From Methanobacteriaceae archaeon (lineage in GTDB: Archaea; Methanobacteriota; Methanobacteria; Methanobacteriales; Methanobacteriaceae): a DNA stretch of 64,000 nucleotides. This document shows, one piece after another, positions 58,076-64,000 of this stretch. The notes beneath the pieces were generated by a model. The model was not told the origin of the DNA. It did no database searches and was given only the letters and a program-made list of their open reading frames with translations. Each line of letters opens with the position of its first letter. Positions within the stretch are counted from its first letter, which is position 1. The stretch covers positions 310,001-374,000 of the forward strand of contig JAUSNX010000001.1 in NCBI GenBank assembly GCA_030656015.1, read 5' to 3'. The position numbers and the translations under genes are program-made.

Positions 58076-59056
58076 ATGGTAGAGACTTATATTATCACCC
58101 CAGATTATAATGGCAAGAAATTTTTAGAAAAATACTTTATTTCTCTTTTCAATCAGACTTATTCAAATTTTAGGATTATATTTGTAGACAATTCACCAAA
58201 TAATGATTCTATTGATTATATTAATCAAAATTATTATAATGAACTGAAATCTGGTAAAATCAAAATTATTAAAAACCATGAAAACTATGGTTTTGCTAAA
58301 GCAAACAACCAGGGGATAAACGAGAGTTTTAAAGACTTTGAATGCAAGTTTATTGTTTGTTTAAACAATGACACTGAAATTAAAGAAGATTTTTTGGAAA
58401 AACTAATTTTAATGTCAAAAAAACATCCTGAAGCAGGTAGCATACAGTCAAAAATTATATGGGGTCAAAATACTAGCCTTATTGATGTGGTTGGAATTGA
58501 ATATTCTATCAATGGATTAGCTTTTAAAAGAGGAGCTTATGAAAGTTTGGATAAGTATGAAAATGAAGAAGAAATAATGGGATCTTCTCCTGCAGGTTGT
58601 CTTTATAAAAAAAAAGCATTATCCGATGTAAAATATGAAAATACATATTTTGATGAAGATTTTTTTGCATATTGTGAAGATACAGACTTAGCATTAAGAC
58701 TTCGCAGAGCGGGTTGGAAATCTTACTACTGCCCAAAGGCAGTAATGTATCATTATAGAGGGGGTACTAATGAACCATTAAGCGATTTCACTATATATCA
58801 TACCTGGAGAAATTCAACTTGGACCATATTCAAAAATCTTCCAAAAAGATATATTATTAAAAAATTTCCGCTATTATTTGCTTCTGAAGTAGCCCAAATT
58901 AGTATAAACTTAGTAAGAAGAAAGACGATCATATTAAAAGCTAAATGGGATGCCTACAAAGAAATTAGACACTTCATGAATAAATATAAAAATATAAAAA
59001 AAAATGTTCCATTTGAAGATTTAGAAAAATTGTTCATTTACAAATGGAAACCTTAA
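58076..59056 (+). CDS. Glycosyltransferase family 2 (rhamnosyltransferase-like)
   Basis: Inverting GT-A glycosyltransferase, 326 residues. It starts TPDYNGKKFLEKYF, has CLNNDTEI (metal-binding Asp) near 95 and FFAYCEDTDLALRLRRAGW near 198 with the catalytic ED pair, as in the WcaA/rhamnosyl group. A hydrophobic patch at the C-terminal third may attach to the membrane. GGAAG precedes the ATG. It lies 12 bases after the first glycosyltransferase, so they are co-transcribed. Confidence 0.86.
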   Translation: MVETYIITPDYNGKKFLEKYFISLFNQTYSNFRIIFVDNSPNNDSIDYINQNYYNELKSGKIKIIKNHENYGFAKANNQGINESFKDFECKFIVCLNNDTEIKEDFLEKLILMSKKHPEAGSIQSKIIWGQNTSLIDVVGIEYSINGLAFKRGAYESLDKYENEEEIMGSSPAGCLYKKKALSDVKYENTYFDEDFFAYCEDTDLALRLRRAGWKSYYCPKAVMYHYRGGTNEPLSDFTIYHTWRNSTWTIFKNLPKRYIIKKFPLLFASEVAQISINLVRRKTIILKAKWDAYKEIRHFMNKYKNIKKNVPFEDLEKLFIYKWKP

Positions 59057-59105
59057 TTCTTCTTAAAGTTTCATAATTATTAACTAAATAATGGAAGGTT
59101 AGAAT

Positions 59106-59780
59106 ATGGAAACAAAATATAATGAGATTTATTATGAATCGATTAATGATGTACTAAGTGAAGGCTATAAAAAATTAATTAGTAAATTAGTTTTAGATCT
59201 CCCATTGAATGGAAAGATATTAGATGTAGGATGTGGAAAAGCCAATTATCTTAAAAACATTCATGAATTAAGGCCAGATTTACAGCTTTATGGTATCGAT
59301 ATTGGAGATATGAATAGTTCTATTCCATCATTTATCAATTTCCAGAAAGCTTCAGGAGATAATATACCTTTTGAGAATAATATGTTTGATTTATTAGTTT
59401 GTTTTCATGTTATTGAACATTTATTAAATCCATATGATTTTATGATCGAGTTTCATAGAGTTGTTAAATCCAATGGTTTGTTGTATATAGAAATGCCATA
59501 TTATAAAACAGCATTTATTCCTGAAGGAAATGCAAATTTTTGGAGCGAACCAACACATATACGACCATATAATTATTACTCTGTTGAAAGATTGTTAAAA
59601 GAAAACGGTTTTTTAAAATTAGAGATAAATGTTTGGAGGAACTGGATAAGTGTACTATTATTTCCTTATCTTTTATTCAAAAGAATATTTTTTAAAGATT
59701 ATGATGCATTATCCACTTTTTATGCGAACCTCTATGGTATATCCATTGGGGGATTAGGTCAAAATATTAAAAAAGAGTGA
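59106..59780 (+). CDS. SAM-dependent methyltransferase, glycan-linked
   Basis: Class I methyltransferase of 224 residues. The SAM motif ILDVGCGKANYL is near 36, the aspartate of GIDIG near 60, and FHVIEHLLNPYDFMIEF near 98 matches the Methyltransf_11 post-I region. The C-terminal part has a hydrophobic patch (WISVLLFPYLLF). Position between glycosyltransferases suggests it methylates a sugar or lipid carrier. The target is inferred. Confidence 0.83.
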   Translation: METKYNEIYYESINDVLSEGYKKLISKLVLDLPLNGKILDVGCGKANYLKNIHELRPDLQLYGIDIGDMNSSIPSFINFQKASGDNIPFENNMFDLLVCFHVIEHLLNPYDFMIEFHRVVKSNGLLYIEMPYYKTAFIPEGNANFWSEPTHIRPYNYYSVERLLKENGFLKLEINVWRNWISVLLFPYLLFKRIFFKDYDALSTFYANLYGISIGGLGQNIKKE

Positions 59781-59784
59781 TTCT

Positions 59785-61200
59785 ATGACAATAAAAATAA
59801 TGCATATAGGTCATGGTTTTCTACCTATGCGAACCGGTGGTTCAATTAAGAATGCAATGAATTTAATGAAATTTCAAGCGAAAAAAGGAAATGAAGTTCA
59901 TTATTTCTTCTCTGGAAGATACTACCCTTTTTCAAAAACTATGATAAAAAATTACAAAAAAGATGGAATAATAATGCATGAATTAATCAATTCCCCAATT
60001 TTACCATCTAAATGTGCTTTAGAAAACAAAAAAGAAGTTTATGAATTTGAAAATCTTTTTCGAGAAATAATTAAAAGTAACAAACCAGATATAATTCATA
60101 TACAAGAGATATTAGGATTACCCTATTCTTTAATTGACATACTTAAAGAAGAATTAGGAATTCCAATAGTAATGACACTTCACGATTATTATCCTTTATG
60201 TCCAACTGTGAAACTTTACAGAATAGATAAAACAATTTGTTCAGAAAATGAAGTAGGCCCTATGTGTTTATTATGTTGTAATAATTTTGAGGGTCGTGCT
60301 TATTTTTTACTTGCTACAGTAGCTTATCATTTAGAAAAATTCAAAATACCTGTTTTTAATATTTATAATAGAATTTTTAAGTTTATACAAAACATTCGTT
60401 CTGATAAAATAAAAGATCCTAAAATAAATTTTCCAGTAACCCCCATATATAACTACGAAAAAATTTCTAATTTATACCAAGATAGAAGAGATTCAAACAT
60501 ATTAAAATTAAAAAAAATTGATTCATTCATTTCACCTTCTACAAAAACAAAAGAAATTTACCAGACATTTTTAGGTGAAGATTCACAGATTTTTATAGTT
60601 CAAAATCTTTTAAATCATTTTAATAATATTAATTTTAAAAAAACAAGACATTATGATAATTCAATCAATTTTGGGGTTTTGAATGGGTTTTCTTCAGTTG
60701 AAAAAGGATCTCAATTTTTATTAGAAACCATAGATATACTAAAATCTTATTCAAATCGCTATAATATCTATATACTGGGAGAAATTGATAAATCTCGGGA
60801 ATTAGAACTCAATAAACATGAAAATGTAATTATTAAAGGACATTATGATACAAAGGACTTAGATAATATATTAGATGCCATTGATGTTGGAATAATACCT
60901 TCAGTTTGGGAAGAAGTTTATGGTTTTGTAGGGTTAGAATTTTTATCAAAAGGTATACCAGTTATTGGAAATAATCTTGGTGGAATAACAGAATATACTA
61001 TAGATAATATTACTGGCTGGGTTAATGTTGATTCTTCTCCAAAAGAATTGTCCAATATAATGATTAATATCATCAAAAACCCGGAACAAATAAATGAACT
61101 AAACCAAAGAATTTTTAATATTAGAAATGAAATTTTACGCCCTTATGAAGAATACGAAAAAGAGGTTGAAAATGTTTATATGAAAGTTTTGAATAGATAA
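59785..61200 (+). CDS. Glycosyltransferase family 4, large
   Basis: GT-B type transferase of 471 residues. The N-terminal domain starts with the HGFLPMRTGGSIKNAMNLM acceptor loop and has TLHDYYPLCPTVKL near 133, then a Cys-rich stretch ending CLLCCNNFEGR, which may bind a metal. The donor domain shows FGVLNGFSSVEKGSQFLLE and EEVYGFVGLEFLSKG with the Glu pair. It is the last gene of the glycan cluster, four bases after the methyltransferase. Confidence 0.85.
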   Translation: MTIKIMHIGHGFLPMRTGGSIKNAMNLMKFQAKKGNEVHYFFSGRYYPFSKTMIKNYKKDGIIMHELINSPILPSKCALENKKEVYEFENLFREIIKSNKPDIIHIQEILGLPYSLIDILKEELGIPIVMTLHDYYPLCPTVKLYRIDKTICSENEVGPMCLLCCNNFEGRAYFLLATVAYHLEKFKIPVFNIYNRIFKFIQNIRSDKIKDPKINFPVTPIYNYEKISNLYQDRRDSNILKLKKIDSFISPSTKTKEIYQTFLGEDSQIFIVQNLLNHFNNINFKKTRHYDNSINFGVLNGFSSVEKGSQFLLETIDILKSYSNRYNIYILGEIDKSRELELNKHENVIIKGHYDTKDLDNILDAIDVGIIPSVWEEVYGFVGLEFLSKGIPVIGNNLGGITEYTIDNITGWVNVDSSPKELSNIMINIIKNPEQINELNQRIFNIRNEILRPYEEYEKEVENVYMKVLNR

Positions 61201-61288
61201 ACTATGATTTTATTGATTGGAATAAAATAATAAACTTCTATAAAATATGATTAAATATTAAAAAAGAATCATATTTTAATTTATTCAA

Positions 61289-63067
61289 TTACTCTACAGT
61301 AACACACTTGGCCAAATTCTTCGGCTTATCAGGATCAATACCCTTTTCAATACTTATATAATATGCAAGTAACTGTAAAGGAACTATATACGGAATAGGG
61401 GAAATCAACTCATCAATCTCTGAATCCGTCCCCATAAAATCCTTTGATTCTGATTTTAAAATTTCATCATTATCAGAACCAACCGAAATCACATGGGCTC
61501 CTCGGGCCCTGACTTCTTCTACATTACTTAAAGTTTTATCATGGATATTTCCTGGAGGTGCAACAGCAACTACAGGAACTCCATCATCAATCAAAGCCAA
61601 TGGCCCGTGCTTAAGTTCTCCAGCAGCATAGCCTTCCCCATGAATATAAGTAATTTCTTTTAGTTTTAAAGCCCCTTCTAAAGCGGTTGGGTAAGAAAAC
61701 CCTCTTCCAATGAAGAAGAAATCAGGCACATCTTTATATTTTTTAGCAATTCTATGAATATGATCCTCATTATTCAAAACATCTGCCATGAACTTAGGAA
61801 TTTTATGTAAATCTTCAACCAAATCTAATCGTTTGCTCATATGAGCTGCTAAAAGATATACACATGTTAGCTGACTTACATAGGTCTTAGTAGCAGCCAC
61901 ACCTATTTCAGGCCCTGCTCTGGTGAAAACAACATGTTTAGCTTCCCGGGTAGCAGTACTCCCTACAACATTGACGATTACCAATGTTTCAGATCTTTTT
62001 TTAGCGGTTCTAAGAGCTTTAAGAGTGTCTGCAGTTTCTCCAGACTGGCTGATAAATATCACTAGTGTTTTTTCATCCATGGCCTTGGAAGAATACTGGA
62101 ATTCCGAAGCAAGAATTACATCCGTAGGTAATCCCATTAAACTTTCAAATAAATATTTTCCAATTAAAGAAGCATGATAAGATGTACCACAAGCCACAAA
62201 GCAGATTCTTTCAATGTCACCCAAGTTATTAACTATTTTTTCTATTTCTGAAGACTCCATAAGAGTATCTCTAACCGCATCAGGTTGTTCATGAATCTCT
62301 TTTATCATGAAATGATCAAAACCGCCCTTTTCAGCCATGTCTGGTGTCCATTCAATTATATGGACCTCTTTTTCAATGATTTCACCCAGAACATTTTTAA
62401 CAGTAACACCATCAGCATCTAAAATAACCATTTCCCCGTCTTCTAAGTAAATAATGTTATTAGTGTGTTTTAATATGGCTGGCACATCTGAGGCCAGGAA
62501 ATAATCCCCATCACCCTTTCCTACAATTAAAGGACTTTCTTTCCGAACCCCTATAATTTTGCCTGGCTCATCCGTAGATATAACTGCAATAGCATATGAC
62601 CCATGGATCATTTCCAGAGTTTTCCGTACTGCAATCTCCAGATCAAAGCCTTGATCCATGAATTTTTCTATTAAATGCGGAATGACTTCCGTATCTGTAT
62701 CCGACTTGAATATATGGCCTTCTGATTCTAAATTATTTTTTAATTCTTTATAATTTTCAATTATTCCATTATGAACTACTGCAATTTTGCCATTGCAATC
62801 TGTGTGAGGGTGAGCATTCTTCTGAGTAGGAACACCATGAGTAGCCCATCTTACATGTGCAATACCCATATTTCCCGGTAAATCAGAAAGTTTCACGTTC
62901 TTTTCAGCTTCACTGATTTTTCCTTTATCTTTTCTGATATTAATCTTTGAAGATGACGTAGCAATACCTACAGAGTCATAACCCCTATATTCTAACTTTT
63001 TTACGCATTCTAAAAGTACTGGAGCTGCTTCATCATCTTTTAAGATACATCCAACTATACCACACAT
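61289..63067 (-). CDS. glmS: Glutamine-fructose-6-phosphate aminotransferase
   Basis: Makes glucosamine-6-phosphate for amino sugars of pseudomurein and glycans. About 592 residues. The ATG at 63067 is preferred because the mature chain must start with the nucleophile Cys (CGIVGCIL); AGGTGA lies four bases upstream. The glutaminase domain has [16 protein letters not shown] and HNGIIENY. The isomerase domain has [38 protein letters not shown] and a C-terminal [11 protein letters not shown]. It faces the glycan cluster, which may need its product. Confidence 0.96.
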   Translation of the reverse strand: MCGIVGCILKDDEAAPVLLECVKKLEYRGYDSVGIATSSSKINIRKDKGKISEAEKNVKLSDLPGNMGIAHVRWATHGVPTQKNAHPHTDCNGKIAVVHNGIIENYKELKNNLESEGHIFKSDTDTEVIPHLIEKFMDQGFDLEIAVRKTLEMIHGSYAIAVISTDEPGKIIGVRKESPLIVGKGDGDYFLASDVPAILKHTNNIIYLEDGEMVILDADGVTVKNVLGEIIEKEVHIIEWTPDMAEKGGFDHFMIKEIHEQPDAVRDTLMESSEIEKIVNNLGDIERICFVACGTSYHASLIGKYLFESLMGLPTDVILASEFQYSSKAMDEKTLVIFISQSGETADTLKALRTAKKRSETLVIVNVVGSTATREAKHVVFTRAGPEIGVAATKTYVSQLTCVYLLAAHMSKRLDLVEDLHKIPKFMADVLNNEDHIHRIAKKYKDVPDFFFIGRGFSYPTALEGALKLKEITYIHGEGYAAGELKHGPLALIDDGVPVVAVAPPGNIHDKTLSNVEEVRARGAHVISVGSDNDEILKSESKDFMGTDSEIDELISPIPYIVPLQLLAYYISIEKGIDPDKPKNLAKCVTVE

Positions 63068-63302
63068 CATTTCACCTATAAAGGCATCTTTGGCCTCATA
63101 AAATTTTAAATATTATTTATTATAATTTAGATTAAATATTATATTATAAATTTAGAAATATTTTATTCATTTAATTCTTATGATAATTTATATAATAATT
63201 TTATTTAATGATATCATTATATTACTTAAATCACAATATATCTCTATAATTGGATTTACACATATATAAGCCTTTGAGAACAAATAGAAAAATGGAGATA
63301 GT

Positions 63303-64000
63303 ATGAGGATAAAAGTTGGAAAATTAATCTACAGTGGTAAAGCGAAGGACGTTTATGAAACTGACCATTCTGACAAAGTAGTTGTTAAGTTTAGAGATGA
63401 TATAACTGCCGGAGACGGTGAAAAAAAGGATAGTCTTCAACTCAAGGGTTATTACAATTCTATTATCTCTTCTAAATTATTTGAAGTTTTAGAAGCAGAA
63501 GGAATAAAAACTCAGTTCATTGAGCTGATTAAACCGGGTGAAATGCTTTCACACAAGCTGAAAATGATACCTTTAGAGGTAATCACTCGGAATATAGCAG
63601 CCGGGAGTTTGCTAAGGAAATTTCCTTTTGAAGATAAACAAGTTTTTGAATCCCCCATTATACAAATGGATTATAAAAACGATGAATTTCATGATCCAAT
63701 GTTAAATGACGATATAATCATAGCTTTAAATCTTGCTACTAAAGAAGAGTTGGATTCAATTAGAGAAATAACTCTAAAAATTAATAAAACCTTGAAAGAG
63801 TTCTTAGCAAATAAAGGTATCAGCCTTGTAGACTTTAAAATTGAATTTGGTTATGATAAAAACCAAAATATAGTTTTAGGAGACGAAATAAGTCCAGACA
63901 CTTGCCGTTATTGGGATATTGAAACCTGTGACGTCCTTGACAAAGATTTATTTAGAAAAGGGGAATGCGGAGTAATGGATGCTTATAAAAAGGTTGCTTC
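63303..64000 (+). CDS. purC: SAICAR synthetase (partial, cut by window end)
   Basis: Purine biosynthesis enzyme that joins aspartate to CAIR with ATP. The first 232 codons are visible; the frame stays open to the end of the window. Recognisable are [11 protein letters not shown] (ATP loop), [30 protein letters not shown] and [22 protein letters not shown] precedes the ATG. It is divergent from glmS with a 235-base gap. Confidence 0.95.
   Translation, partial: MRIKVGKLIYSGKAKDVYETDHSDKVVVKFRDDITAGDGEKKDSLQLKGYYNSIISSKLFEVLEAEGIKTQFIELIKPGEMLSHKLKMIPLEVITRNIAAGSLLRKFPFEDKQVFESPIIQMDYKNDEFHDPMLNDDIIIALNLATKEELDSIREITLKINKTLKEFLANKGISLVDFKIEFGYDKNQNIVLGDEISPDTCRYWDIETCDVLDKDLFRKGECGVMDAYKKVA

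Overview
This window is a compact, strongly AT-rich stretch of archaeal chromosome. It most likely comes from a mesophilic member of the Methanobacteriales (Methanobacterium-like). The evidence is gene content: a cyclic 2,3-diphosphoglycerate synthetase, an F420H2 oxidase, a thermosome subunit, ribosomal protein S8e followed by the small half of a split family B DNA polymerase, archaeal NAC, archaeosine tRNA-guanine transglycosylase, a Mth212-type exonuclease III, a three-piece archaeal glutamate synthase and a secreted adhesin-like beta-helix protein. Most ribosome binding sites are strong GGAGGTGA-type sequences, so many starts can be placed, including several TTG and GTG starts. I see no rRNA, tRNA, CRISPR array or insertion sequence.

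Layout. 0.5-8.1 kb: a UPF0058 protein, cDPG synthetase, a peptide-deformylase-like protein, a ProC-like reductase coupled to an alpha/beta hydrolase, F420H2 oxidase, and a zinc-ribbon membrane protein flanked by a near-perfect direct repeat. 8.4-13.2 kb: thermosome, then an acetate module (acetyl-CoA synthetase, a 67-aa orphan, a SatP-type acetate transporter). 13.3-17.6 kb: a tautomerase, a DtxR/FeoB iron uptake operon with visible operators, and exonuclease III. 17.7-23.1 kb: an AAA-type ATPase, a HAD phosphatase, PolB2, S8e and HypE. 23.3-34.7 kb: a looser region with small membrane proteins, the adhesin-like protein (no standard start codon), a nuclease lipoprotein, a Cas4-like nuclease, a DEAD-box helicase, a frameshifted siroheme reductase and a CDGSH protein. 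34.7-41.7 kb: an MFS exporter, a zinc-finger pseudogene and the five-gene pdxT-gltB1-gltB3-frhB-like-gltB2 operon. 42-48.9 kb: malate dehydrogenase, HEAT and TPR proteins, an AksF/LeuB-type dehydrogenase, ArgB and ArgJ. 49-55.2 kb: a NYN-ribonuclease/palm-domain/membrane-protein operon and a NAC-TgtA-phosphoesterase cluster. 55.6-64 kb: an MnmC-like methyltransferase, a four-gene surface glycan cluster, GlmS and the start of PurC.

How genes work together. The glutamate synthase operon carries an FrhB-like iron-sulfur flavoprotein whose domains appear circularly permuted. This suggests that ammonia assimilation draws electrons from F420H2 or a ferredoxin. Acs and the SatP-type carrier form an acetate assimilation unit. 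DtxR and FeoB form an autoregulated iron uptake unit. GlmS supplies glucosamine-6-phosphate beside a glycan cluster. The NYN RNase overlaps the gene for a membrane-anchored GGDEF/cyclase-like protein and shares a strand with a CpdA-like phosphodiesterase. This looks like an undescribed nucleotide-signalling and RNA-processing unit and is the main candidate for a new system here.

Limits. All calls come from reading the sequence and from memory of protein families; no database search was run. Several single-base anomalies (the siroheme frameshift, the ATA start) could be sequencing errors.
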